The notes beneath the pieces are model-generated. The model saw nothing but the letters and a program-made list of their open reading frames with translations. It made no database searches and was not told where the DNA came from. Below, one piece after another: positions 19,888 to 28,181 of a stretch of 64,000 bases of DNA. The stretch comes from Sinorhizobium americanum (lineage in GTDB: Bacteria; Pseudomonadota; Alphaproteobacteria; Rhizobiales; Rhizobiaceae): assembly GCF_001651855.1 (NCBI RefSeq), contig NZ_LNQC01000038.1, forward strand, positions 45,144 to 109,143, written 5' to 3'. How positions within the stretch are numbered: the stretch's first letter is position 1; each line of letters begins with the position of its first letter. Both the position numbers and the translations under genes were made by a program.

Positions 19888-21057
19888 TTACTGGTGAACC
19901 TCTCCAGTTTCAAGGCGAGACAGCGCGGCGGCATCAACAATATGGTCGGCAGCGGCTAATATCTCTTCCGAATGCTGGTAGCGATTACAGAAAATCCGAA
20001 TAACCCCACGAGCGTCCGTTTCAGAAAGACCAATAGATTCAAGAACATGAGAAGTCTTGATTTGCCCTGAGGTGCATGCCGAGCCTGTTGAAAGCGATAC
20101 GTGGCGTGCGATGCGGGCGCACAGCTCGTCCGCATCGACGTCGAATAACTGGATGGACGCTGTGCCTGGAACCGTTGGCGCATCGCCGCTGACCCGACGA
20201 AAGCGAAGCTGCCGTTGTTCGAGCGTCTCAAGCAAGCGCTCGATCAACGCCGAGCAATGCTCCTGGTCGGATTCAAGTCGATCTCTCGCGAGCCGAGCTG
20301 CCGCACCGAAGCCCGCGACGAGTGCGACCGGCTCAGTTCCGGGCCTCATACCGCTTTGCTGGCCACCACCCAAAGTCAGTGGAAGCGGCTTCGGCGCCGA
20401 TGCTGCAACATACAAGGCCCCTACGCCCATTGGACCATAGCACTTGTGGGCGGAGAGGGTGAGGTAGTCGACTTCAAGCTGAAGGACGTCGACATCGATC
20501 TTGCCGGCTGCCTGTGCAGCATCACTGTGGAAGAACGCGCCGCTCTCATGCGCCAAGACAGCAGCTTCCTTTACCGGCTGAATGACACCGGTCTCATTGT
20601 TGACCATCATCACTGATGCAAGGAGGAGATCTTGGTCGACTAGTTTCGCAAATTCAACAAGATCAAGCCGACCTCGACGATCGACGGGAGCAATGCTGAC
20701 GTCGAACCCTTCGGACTGCAACGCGTGAGCAGGCTCCAAGACAGCCTTATGTTCGACTGCCGAAACGAGGACGCGTTTCCGGTTTGGATCGAATCTGCGA
20801 GCCGCGCGCGCCATGCCCAAAATGGCGAGATTGTTAGCCTCTGTGGCGCCCGACGTGAAGGTGATCTCGCTTGCGGTGGCGCCGATCAGGTCGGCAACGG
20901 ATTGGCGGCCATCGGCAATCGTCCGTGCGGCAACCTCGCCTGAAACGTTCGGCGAACCCGCATTGCCAGGGTGCGCCCAAACGGCCAGCATCGCGTCGCG
21001 AGCTTCAGGCGCAAGCGGTAAAGTGGCAAAACCATCGAGATAGATTGGGTGCCCCAT
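19888..21057 (-). CDS. sspA: SspA cysteine desulfurase (IscS/NifS class)
   Basis: A 389-residue PLP enzyme. The PLP lysine is K205 in SAHKCYGP and the persulfide cysteine is C328 in STGSACTSG. The N-terminal YLDGFAT matches the YLDN.ATT start of IscS/NifS/DndA, with G-F in place of N-A. It would take sulfur from cysteine and pass it to SspD. The ATG at 21057 has GGAGG 8 bases upstream and is preferred to the GTG at 21075. It is the first gene of the sspABCD operon. A housekeeping IscS is unlikely given the neighbours. Confidence 0.88.
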   Translation of the reverse strand: MGHPIYLDGFATLPLAPEARDAMLAVWAHPGNAGSPNVSGEVAARTIADGRQSVADLIGATASEITFTSGATEANNLAILGMARAARRFDPNRKRVLVSAVEHKAVLEPAHALQSEGFDVSIAPVDRRGRLDLVEFAKLVDQDLLLASVMMVNNETGVIQPVKEAAVLAHESGAFFHSDAAQAAGKIDVDVLQLEVDYLTLSAHKCYGPMGVGALYVAASAPKPLPLTLGGGQQSGMRPGTEPVALVAGFGAAARLARDRLESDQEHCSALIERLLETLEQRQLRFRRVSGDAPTVPGTASIQLFDVDADELCARIARHVSLSTGSACTSGQIKTSHVLESIGLSETDARGVIRIFCNRYQHSEEILAAADHIVDAAALSRLETGEVHQ

Positions 21058-21121
21058 TTCAGAATCCTCCCGCACTCGACTCGCATTCGATGCTAAAGAG
21101 AATCGAACGATGAGGTTTAAG

Positions 21122-21622
21122 ATGTCGAACGGTATAGCGAATGAACCACAGCAAGAAAATTCCCATAATCACAGCGTCGTGGAACGTATCCGGATAGCTG
21201 ATATCTATCGAGAGCAGTATGCGCACTTCCGTTCAATGAACGACATCTTGTACAAGATCCCTCCGCTTTTTACCGTCGCGCTAGGAGGTTTATGGTATTT
21301 TGCGGCTTCTCAGCTGAAGACCGATCGAGTCGTCGCAGCGGGCATCTTTTTCTTTTGTGTGATTCTCAGTATTGCGTTCATAAATATTATGGGAAGGTTC
21401 GGGCGAGCCTTTAATGGCTATCTCGATAACCTCAACAAGTTCGATGGCGAATATCGGGTGACTTTGAAGCCGTCTGGTTGGCCTTCGACTGTAAAAACGA
21501 TCCAACTTCTTCTTTGCGTTTCAGCGATCGTTTCGATTATTGGCGCGGGCCACGCCATCAGGATGCAGCCCTTGCAATCGACGCCCGTCGGAGCGTCAGT
21601 CGATCAAGCTACTAAACCGTAA
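21122..21622 (+). CDS. Small three-TM membrane protein divergent from sspA
   Basis: A 166-residue protein of unknown family. Three hydrophobic segments are visible: about 47-65 (IPPLFTVALGGLWYFAA), 75-95 (AAGIFFFCVILSIAFINIM) and 123-145 (IQLLLCVSAIVSIIGAGHA). A charged N-terminal region (RIADIYREQYAHFR) precedes the first. This resembles small membrane effectors or SLATT-like proteins of conflict systems, but I cannot assign it. It faces away from sspA with about 65 bases between starts, so the two share a promoter region. An ATG at 21110 is an alternative start. Its low GC suggests separate acquisition. Confidence 0.6.
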   Translation: MSNGIANEPQQENSHNHSVVERIRIADIYREQYAHFRSMNDILYKIPPLFTVALGGLWYFAASQLKTDRVVAAGIFFFCVILSIAFINIMGRFGRAFNGYLDNLNKFDGEYRVTLKPSGWPSTVKTIQLLLCVSAIVSIIGAGHAIRMQPLQSTPVGASVDQATKP

Positions 21623-21968
21623 AGGCGGCTTCTCGCGAATTAGTGTCGCGCTTTTGTCGGCCAACATGGCGGAACTGCACTGGGGAAAAAGTCACGGTGA
21701 CCATCAAGGCATCGGGGCGACTTCGACGAGATGTTAGTAGCGAAGCCGTGGCACCAAAGCGACATTCGGGCGCCACGGCAGTTTGGCTGAGTCGGCGGTT
21801 TGGCTGCCATTGGGTCGAATGATATGCCAGAGATATCACGGGCTCCGGACTGCTCAACGCGGAGTAGTCAAAGCACTCTTTTTAGAGTGATCTTCTACAA
21901 TGACCCTAAGGGGTCGCTAGCGCCGAAGGTACGGCGCTATTGCGTGCTCGGTCTATTTTCCAATCATC
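21623..21968. other. Intergenic region between two convergent genes, with three short hairpins
   Basis: No gene is seen. Three small inverted repeats follow one another: CACTCT/AGAGTG around TTTT (21874-21889), GACCC/GGGTC (21902-21915) and AGCGCCG/CGGCGCT (21919-21938). They lie between the 3' ends of the membrane-protein gene and the EEP gene, so they may stop transcription from both sides. The first half (21650-21850) could be a decayed coding remnant but I cannot identify it. Confidence 0.4.
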
Positions 21969-22904
21969 TCACCGCGGATCCGCATCATCCAGATAGTTTT
22001 TTATGCTTATCTTAATCATGTAGTGATCGGAGAGAAAGCGATCGTGGGCAGTAAGGTCGGACGACCGCAACACGTATTGTCGGGTGTAGCGAAACTCTGG
22101 TCGGTCCACAGCAACGAAAGCTCGATCGAACGGCGCTTCCTTATACTGCGCGCTCCAATAGGTCGCGCTGTCGTTATTGTTCAGATCGACGAAACCCCCA
22201 TCGATGAAGGCCTCGATTGCGGGTTCTGCATTGCTGAGAATGTTTGTATCACCGATCAATACCAATGTCGGGTCAATATCAGCTCTGACCCGCTCGATTG
22301 CTGCGCAGAGGCTGACCGCCTCCTTGCCTCGGACACGACGATTCTGTGTCACGCCGCCATAGTTCGACTTCATGTGCAGCGGCACCAGGCTCAGCCTCCT
22401 TTTTTCAGGAAGCTGTTCCCAATCACCGTTCTCCGACCGCCGCCAAACCAGGATTTCCGAACTGAAGCTGAAGAGGTGAGGCTTTCGATCCCAAAGAACG
22501 TCTTCAGCGTCCTCATGGCTCACCTCAAGGGCAGTGATCTTGTCGAGGCTCAGCCGCTTCGTATTCCACATCACAGCACATAGCTGCGATTTATCTCCCT
22601 CTTGGCGATTGGGAACGATTTGGTAGGCCCATGGATCGTCAAGGTGTTCTTCCAACAGGTAGCAGACGACATCCAGATCGGCATTTCTGCGCTCGGACCT
22701 TGCGCGGCTTTCAATGACTGGCTGACCTTCGCCCAGCCGAACTTCGGCATCGCCAGGTGTAAGATAGACTTCTTGAAGCGCGATCACGTCGATCCCCGAC
22801 ATCTCTATGTGATCAGCCAGAGCAAAAGCGCTTTGCTTACGTTCGGCACGGGGCGCGCCGCTCAGATGTTCAATATTCCAGCTTGCAATCTGCAGAAAAC
22901 CCAT
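21969..22904 (-). CDS. Endonuclease/exonuclease/phosphatase (EEP) family protein
   Basis: A 311-residue EEP-fold enzyme. Motifs are in order: SWNIEHLSG at the N-terminus, DVIALQEVY (metal-binding Glu), LVLIGDTNI (the GDxN catalytic Asp/Asn pair) and LSDHYMIKI (the SDH general base). Members cleave DNA, RNA, phosphoinositides or sphingomyelin, so substrate is open. There is no signal peptide from this start, so it should act in the cytoplasm. The ATG at 22904 has GAGGGA just upstream and fits the family start (GFLQIASWNIEHL) better than the longer frame starting at 22934. It lies on the same strand as the patatin gene and may be its operon partner. Confidence 0.8.
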   Translation of the reverse strand: MGFLQIASWNIEHLSGAPRAERKQSAFALADHIEMSGIDVIALQEVYLTPGDAEVRLGEGQPVIESRARSERRNADLDVVCYLLEEHLDDPWAYQIVPNRQEGDKSQLCAVMWNTKRLSLDKITALEVSHEDAEDVLWDRKPHLFSFSSEILVWRRSENGDWEQLPEKRRLSLVPLHMKSNYGGVTQNRRVRGKEAVSLCAAIERVRADIDPTLVLIGDTNILSNAEPAIEAFIDGGFVDLNNNDSATYWSAQYKEAPFDRAFVAVDRPEFRYTRQYVLRSSDLTAHDRFLSDHYMIKISIKNYLDDADPR

Positions 22905-22964
22905 TTTTCCCTCCCTCTGATGGCCGGCTTGCAATTACGATTCAAACCGTACCAAACATTCATT

Positions 22965-23186
22965 TTAGGGTTGTGACAGCTTCAGCGTGAGCTTGCAGGA
23001 GCCTGTAAAAAAAGTAATGCCTTCAGTGTCGATGACGGCTTCGACGCGCGTGCTATCCTCGAGACGGGCCGCGGTCGAACGTGGCAATTTTGGGGGGCGG
23101 AGGGAGACAAACAGGTCGCTGACCGAAGGGTAGGCCCATTCAGGACCTTCAAAGCGTTCGAACGGCTCACAACCTCGCATCAGCAT
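22965..23186 (-). CDS. Small ORF coupled to the patatin gene
   Basis: A 73-residue frame that begins inside the last 20 bases of the patatin gene, with ATG at 23186 (or 23180). It continues past the patatin stop for about 200 bases that no other gene explains. Its sequence looks coding: SVSDLFVSLRPPKLPRST and VEAVIDTEGITFFTGSCKLTLKL have beta-strand alternation and it fills the gap up to the EEP gene exactly. No family is recognised. It could be an immunity or regulatory partner of the phospholipase; this is a guess from position. Confidence 0.45.
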   Translation of the reverse strand: MLMRGCEPFERFEGPEWAYPSVSDLFVSLRPPKLPRSTAARLEDSTRVEAVIDTEGITFFTGSCKLTLKLSQP

Positions 23187-24417
23187 AGGGCCACGTTGGC
23201 TGGACGTTGGCCAATGGATCGGCTCCGCGATAATGAGTTCGCACGCTACGATCGCAAATCGCGTATCCCCAATTGATAAGCCGCTTCGAAGTAAGCTCGC
23301 CGAGGTCTGTGAGGCGGGTGGATGTCCGTGCGAGACGATCGGTGAGCGGTCCGTCACATGGCAACGCGCTAGGCGGCGTCAACCGATCAGCATCGGTGTC
23401 AATTCCCCAATAGGCGCCAAGCCTTTCATGCACGCGCGTCTCATTGGCGTTGAGTCTGCCACTGTCGAAGGCGGCATTGCCGGCCGACAATCTCTCGATC
23501 AGATTGCGTCGCCGCAAGGCCCGGACTTGGTTATCGGTCACATCAAGAATTCGCCTAAGCTGCCGGACCCAATCGAATCCAATATGGGCACCTCGCCCGA
23601 ACGGGGCACCGCCGTCACTCACCAATATCGTCATGTAGCGCTTAACCACCGGCTCGAGTCCGTGGTTGTCGTACACGCCGCCATCTGTCAGCACGATTCG
23701 ACTGCGTAGAGTGGCTAGTTCGTCCCGGGACAGCGATGGGACGCCAGATCGAGAGGGCCAGTCGGTAAAGCTGCCCTCAGGTAGTCTCAGTTCCAGCGGG
23801 GAGAGCACCGGCGGAAAAGCTGAGGAAGCTGCGACAGCTTGCGACAATCTAAGCTGCGGTTCGTTAAGCCTACCAATCACATAGTCCCCCGCGTAGGGTT
23901 TAGAGAACCGAAACAAAACACCGCTCTGGAGATTGGTCGCACAGAGTACAAATCGAGGCACGTCCGGTATGTCCTGAAGGGTCAGCGCACCGAACAGGTA
24001 CTTTTCATAGGCTTTTGCCAACAGGGCCGCTGCCGACACACCTGGCAGGAGGCCCGTGAGAGCGGTCTTTACGTCGAGATTATGCCGCGAAAACGAGAGT
24101 ATTGGTGCCACGTAGAGCCGCTCGAATTCGCCGAAAACTCCCCTTTCATCGGCGCGCCCCAGCTGACTCCAGACCGCAGCTAAATGTCCAGCCGCGATCG
24201 AGCCGGCCGATACACTCGAAATTCGTTTGACTTTCGATAGCAGGCCGAGCTCGTTCAACCGGATCAAGGCACCGGCATGAAAAAGCATGGCGCGAAAGCC
24301 GCCGCCCGACATCGACAGTCCGATTCCTGGTTCGAGCGCGTTGCCTTCCCAGCCAAATTGGGAAACAGAATCGGCGAGTCGCGATTCCATCGGTCCAACA
24401 TCGGTTGTCTGCGGCAT
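23167..24417 (-). CDS. Patatin-like phospholipase
   Basis: A 416-residue patatin-family lipase. The glycine-rich oxyanion hole is SGGGFRA (37-43), the nucleophile is S70 in SVSAG (variant GxSxG with Ser in the first position), and the catalytic Asp is D244 in TDGGVYDN. Patatin enzymes hydrolyse membrane phospholipids and are known effectors in CBASS and other abortive defence systems. No secretion signal is seen. It is divergent from the caspase-like gene with a spacer of about 110 bases, suggesting shared control, and is followed by the small ORF and the EEP gene on the same strand. The C-terminal 130 residues beyond the Asp are unassigned and could be a sensor or partner-binding part. Confidence 0.85.
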   Translation of the reverse strand: MPQTTDVGPMESRLADSVSQFGWEGNALEPGIGLSMSGGGFRAMLFHAGALIRLNELGLLSKVKRISSVSAGSIAAGHLAAVWSQLGRADERGVFGEFERLYVAPILSFSRHNLDVKTALTGLLPGVSAAALLAKAYEKYLFGALTLQDIPDVPRFVLCATNLQSGVLFRFSKPYAGDYVIGRLNEPQLRLSQAVAASSAFPPVLSPLELRLPEGSFTDWPSRSGVPSLSRDELATLRSRIVLTDGGVYDNHGLEPVVKRYMTILVSDGGAPFGRGAHIGFDWVRQLRRILDVTDNQVRALRRRNLIERLSAGNAAFDSGRLNANETRVHERLGAYWGIDTDADRLTPPSALPCDGPLTDRLARTSTRLTDLGELTSKRLINWGYAICDRSVRTHYRGADPLANVQPTWPYADARL

Positions 24418-24526
24418 AACTGTTCCTCACCGGTGCGGAAATCGTAGTCGGTTAGTAGAAGAAATCTGTTGCCATCATAGCGTGTTTCGTGTTGATTTTA
24501 CTATAAGCAGTGTCGGAGGGGGTACG

Positions 24527-25681
24527 GTGGAGCCTTTCCTTGTCCATGACGTTGCGGTGGCTGGACCCGCGACGCACGCGCTAGTAATCGGAGTTGGTGC
24601 CTACCCTCATCTCAATGGCGGGACGGCAAAGCGAACTGCTGACCACGATGGCATGGAGCAGCTCACCTCGCCTCCCATCTCTGCCCGCGAGTTCGCCGCG
24701 TGGCTGATTTCGGAATTTCACCACCCGGACAAGCCTCTCGCTAGCGTAGCCTTGTTGCTCTCCGAAGCCGCCCCGACACCCTTTGTCGACCCCACAGACG
24801 GTGCAAAAAGCTTTGCTGTGGCTGAAGCCACGTCCAAAAATGTCGAAGACGCGATCAAAGCATTTTTCAAGCGCGGTGATCAGGACGTCGGGAACCAGCT
24901 CATCTTCTATTTCTGCGGCCACGGTATCGGGCAGGGAACGGATACCGCATTGCTATTGGCCGACTATGGGCAAGACGAATTGAATGCGCTTCGCGGCGCC
25001 ATTGACTTTCGTATCCTGCGTCTCGGTATGAACCGCTGCAAAGCAGCAAACCAAATCTACTTCGTGGACGCCTGCCGGTCATCAACAGACACTCTTATTG
25101 AAGCAGCAGGCAATGCGGGTCTGGTTGTAATTGGGGCCGGACCGCGTCCCCACGGACTTGAGCCTCGGCGCGCACCTGTATTTTATGCCACCCACAATGG
25201 CTTCAAAGCATATGCCCTGCCTGGCCAAGCAACGATTTTCACTGAAGCTCTGCTAAAGGGCTTGCGCGATTTGGGAGCCGACGACGATATGGGGGACTGG
25301 AGGGTCACCACCGGCAAGCTCCAAACGGCTGTGGAACATGTCGCGGAACGCGCTGCTGCGGACATCGAGAAGCGACAAGTACCGACCGCGGATGACGTAT
25401 CGAATTTCTATCTGACCTTCATCAAGGACATTCCTGATGCCTTGGTCTACGTCGTCAGTAATCCACCCGATGCAATCGACACAGCCTCGTTGAGCTTCCA
25501 ATTGGCAGGAGGAGCATTAATCAATGCACCGGTTGCTGGACGAAAGCCACAACTGTGGGCGTTGCAACTCCCCTCGGGCGACTATGAGTTTACGGCTGTG
25601 TTCGGCGCCAAACCGCCTCAGAAGGTAAGGAATCACGTTCATCCGACGTTCCGCCAAGTTACCATCGCGGTGCCACCATGA
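24527..25681 (+). CDS. Caspase-like (peptidase C14 family) protease
   Basis: A 384-residue caspase-fold protein. The core runs from ALVIGVGAYPHL (about 18-29) through FYFCGHG with catalytic H132 to YFVDACRSS with catalytic C183, the standard His-Cys pair of clan CD peptidases. The C-terminal 100 residues look like a beta-rich accessory domain. The start is set at a GTG (24527) with GGAGGGGG 5 bases upstream; the frame stays open to 24287, but that part lies opposite the patatin gene and reads as non-coding. The gene overlaps the next by ATGA. Bacterial caspases act as proteolytic effectors in several immune systems; substrate and trigger are unknown here. Confidence 0.85.
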   Translation: MEPFLVHDVAVAGPATHALVIGVGAYPHLNGGTAKRTADHDGMEQLTSPPISAREFAAWLISEFHHPDKPLASVALLLSEAAPTPFVDPTDGAKSFAVAEATSKNVEDAIKAFFKRGDQDVGNQLIFYFCGHGIGQGTDTALLLADYGQDELNALRGAIDFRILRLGMNRCKAANQIYFVDACRSSTDTLIEAAGNAGLVVIGAGPRPHGLEPRRAPVFYATHNGFKAYALPGQATIFTEALLKGLRDLGADDDMGDWRVTTGKLQTAVEHVAERAAADIEKRQVPTADDVSNFYLTFIKDIPDALVYVVSNPPDAIDTASLSFQLAGGALINAPVAGRKPQLWALQLPSGDYEFTAVFGAKPPQKVRNHVHPTFRQVTIAVPP

Positions 25682-26892
25682 GCAGTCTTTCCGTCTATTT
25701 GCAAAAATACTCTGTCGACACCTCTATGGGTGCTGTAGCAACCCTGCAGCAGCTGTCTGACGACAAGGGTAACCCGGTCAGGGGTACCCGCACTGAGGTT
25801 ACGATACCGGCTAATAACCATGGGAACGCAAATTCCGTTGACGTCGCGCCTGGGAGATGGCTCGTCGAGGCGACGCTTCCGTCTGGTGAGATCATTACGA
25901 CTGAGGTTGCCGTAGAGAAGGATGAGGACCTTTCCGTTCCCCTTCACTCGGTTGAGCACTCTCCGCATGAGTGGCTTGGGATGCAATACCTTGTGGGTAA
26001 CATCGAGGGCGAACAAACGCTTCAGCGGCTTAGCAGCAGAAAGAGCACGCCGGAAAGTGCCGAGCGAGACATGCTTGCGCGCAATAGCCCTCCGGTTGTT
26101 CGCTTCCCAAACCAGGACTCGGCGTTGCGGGGGGCGGCCGCTTGGCAGAATGTTTTTAAGTCCGGAGATGACAGACCAGCTCCTCAATGGCCGTTGATGG
26201 AGGACAGCGGGCGCGTCACATGGCTCTATCACGCGCAAGGCATAGAACCGCGCCGGCATTTAGCTCGCGTCGAGTGGATGGGCGAAGATTTCGCTGTCTC
26301 GCTGCCACTTCCCTGGATGACCGTGCGATTCCACAACTTTGCGACTGCTGAGATAATGGTCGGCCTTGAGCCGCGTGAAAACAAGATTCGCATTGGTGTC
26401 GTTGTCTCAGACCCCGATTTTGCTCCGATGGCGGGCTTAATGACAGCGGCGACGTTGCCGAAGGCAGCGATCGCCTTCGACCAGGCACGCGACCTGCTCT
26501 TCGGCAAGGGTGAGCATCCTCTCGCAGCAACGGCTGGCGCCTATGTCCTACTTGCTGCGGGCCGGCAGGAGGGTGGCTGGCACGGATGGGTGGACAACTT
26601 GGCGAAACGGTTCCCGGAAATTCCCGATGGAGCGATCCTCAGAGCTGCCTTGCGCCTTCGCTTTCCAAAGACGCAGGACTCTTCGGCGGAGGCGAAGGCG
26701 AGCCTGCTCGAAGCGTTCGACCGCGGAATTCCTTACTATTCGGCCGGGATTTCCTGGCTTCTCGACGGGCTTTCCCAGTTTGTTGGAGACCCTGCAGTGG
26801 ATGAGAAGCTGCGGTTGGTGCATAAAGTTGCACTAAGGCTCGATGTCTCTCAAGCGTTTACCGTGATCAGGACAACGGAAAGAGGGAAGTGA
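25678..26892 (+). CDS. Unknown protein between caspase and MBL hydrolase
   Basis: A 404-residue protein I cannot place. The first 90 residues look like a beta-sandwich (VDVAPGRWLVEATLPSGEIITTEVAVEKDEDLSVPL region), of the kind seen in carboxypeptidase-regulatory or transthyretin-like domains. The middle has a second beta-rich part (around WLYHAQGIEPRRHL to VGLEPRENKIRIGVVV). The C-terminal 140 residues are helical and repeat-like (AATAGAYVLLAAGRQEGGWHG). No signal peptide, TM segment or catalytic motif is visible. Both ends overlap neighbours by the stop/start type ATGA or GTGATG, so it belongs to one complex or pathway with the caspase and the MBL protein. A substrate, adaptor or sensor role is inferred from context only. 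Confidence 0.65.
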   Translation: MSSLSVYLQKYSVDTSMGAVATLQQLSDDKGNPVRGTRTEVTIPANNHGNANSVDVAPGRWLVEATLPSGEIITTEVAVEKDEDLSVPLHSVEHSPHEWLGMQYLVGNIEGEQTLQRLSSRKSTPESAERDMLARNSPPVVRFPNQDSALRGAAAWQNVFKSGDDRPAPQWPLMEDSGRVTWLYHAQGIEPRRHLARVEWMGEDFAVSLPLPWMTVRFHNFATAEIMVGLEPRENKIRIGVVVSDPDFAPMAGLMTAATLPKAAIAFDQARDLLFGKGEHPLAATAGAYVLLAAGRQEGGWHGWVDNLAKRFPEIPDGAILRAALRLRFPKTQDSSAEAKASLLEAFDRGIPYYSAGISWLLDGLSQFVGDPAVDEKLRLVHKVALRLDVSQAFTVIRTTERGK

Positions 26893-27959
26893 TGAGCATC
26901 TTCCGCATAGATATGTTGCCCGGCCGCGAGGGTGACTGTCTGTGGATTGAGTATGGCGACGCTGCTAAGCCGCACCGGATTCTCGTTGACGGTGGACGGC
27001 CGTTAGCCTGGAAGACTCTTGAAACACGGTTCGCTCAACTCGCGCCGGATCAACGGTATTTCGAGCTACTTGTCCTCTCCCATGTCGATGCCGACCACGT
27101 CGAGGGCTTGTTAAGAATGCTGAAAGCTCCGGATCTTGCCGTCAGCTTCAAAGACGTTTGGTTCAACGGGCACAAACACCTTGAGAAGATCGAGTCGCTT
27201 GGTGCCAAGCAGGGCGAAGAGTTCACCGATGGTATCGGACAGAAGGGCTGGGCATGGAACGCTGCCTTCGATCACAAGTCGGTGGTAATTCCTGAGACCG
27301 GTGAATTGCCGGTAAAGACGCTCTCCGGCGGAATGCGGCTTACCCTCTTGTCTCCTACTTGGGAGAAACTCGAAGCGCTAAGTCCGGTTTGGAAAGCCGA
27401 GTTGCGAAAAGCAGGCCTGCTCGGACCGGAGGAAGACGATTCCGACTCTCCAGGCGTCGAGAGCCTTGGTGCGCTCACGATCGAAGAAGTTGAAGAGGCT
27501 GCTGCGTCCGCATTCAAACCCGACACTTCGGAAGCTAACGGCTCCAGCATTTGCGTTCTGGCAGAATTCGACGGACGGAGGGTCGTATTGACGGGAGATG
27601 CCCATGCGCCGTTGATGACAGAGTCACTTAGAAAGCTTCGCGATGGCGGCCCTCCGACCGTCCTCGACGCTTTTAAACTCTCGCATCACGGAAGTCATGG
27701 TACGCACACAGTCGAACTGATGAACGAGATCCGTTCGAAGCGTTTTCTCATATCCACCGACGGATCGCGCCATAAACATCCCCATCTCGAGGCAATTGCC
27801 CGCACGGTCAAACATGGCGGCGGCGACATCGAACTTATTTTCAACTACGAGACCGCCCATACCTCCAAGTGGGACGTGGCGAAGCTCAAAAATCACTTTG
27901 GCTATTCGACCACTTATCCGAAGAACGATGAAGCGGGAATGATCCGCACGGAGCTCTAA
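26892..27959 (+). CDS. MBL-fold metallo-hydrolase (ComEC/Rec2-type)
   Basis: A 355-residue metallo-beta-lactamase-fold protein. The metal-binding HxDxDH is at 64-69 (HVDADH), with VLTGDAH and LSHHGSHGTH further on as the later metal ligands. This matches the ComEC-associated MBL group, whose members act as nucleases or phosphodiesterases. The ATG at 26892 is preferred; a GTG one codon earlier also overlaps the upstream gene. No TM segments are present, so it is the soluble domain alone. As the last gene of the caspase operon it may be a nuclease effector or may process a nucleotide signal. Substrate unknown. Confidence 0.85.
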   Translation: MSIFRIDMLPGREGDCLWIEYGDAAKPHRILVDGGRPLAWKTLETRFAQLAPDQRYFELLVLSHVDADHVEGLLRMLKAPDLAVSFKDVWFNGHKHLEKIESLGAKQGEEFTDGIGQKGWAWNAAFDHKSVVIPETGELPVKTLSGGMRLTLLSPTWEKLEALSPVWKAELRKAGLLGPEEDDSDSPGVESLGALTIEEVEEAAASAFKPDTSEANGSSICVLAEFDGRRVVLTGDAHAPLMTESLRKLRDGGPPTVLDAFKLSHHGSHGTHTVELMNEIRSKRFLISTDGSRHKHPHLEAIARTVKHGGGDIELIFNYETAHTSKWDVAKLKNHFGYSTTYPKNDEAGMIRTEL

Positions 27960-28181
27960 TTTTTTCGTCGGCGCTGGGACCGAACCTTGCCTCTTTAGTG
28001 CGGATCAAAGCCTCGGCCCAGAGGGAGGCCAACCAACCCAAGTACGCCACTACCCTCGATCGATTCAGGGCATAGTGGCTGCGATTTGAGCACGTTACGC
28101 CTGAATTATTGCAGCTGACGCATAGCTGCAGTGCAGCATCAGCGCTGGCGAACGGCAGTGGCCCGAGTATGATCATTTTCA

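Noticed and set aside
19888..21057. Housekeeping IscS/NifS
   Set aside because: The gene heads an operon with DUF4007, ATPase and PAPS reductase-like genes and lacks isc/suf/nif neighbours.
21650..21860. Possible insertion-sequence remnant in the gap after the membrane protein
   Set aside because: No transposase motif or terminal repeats could be recognised.
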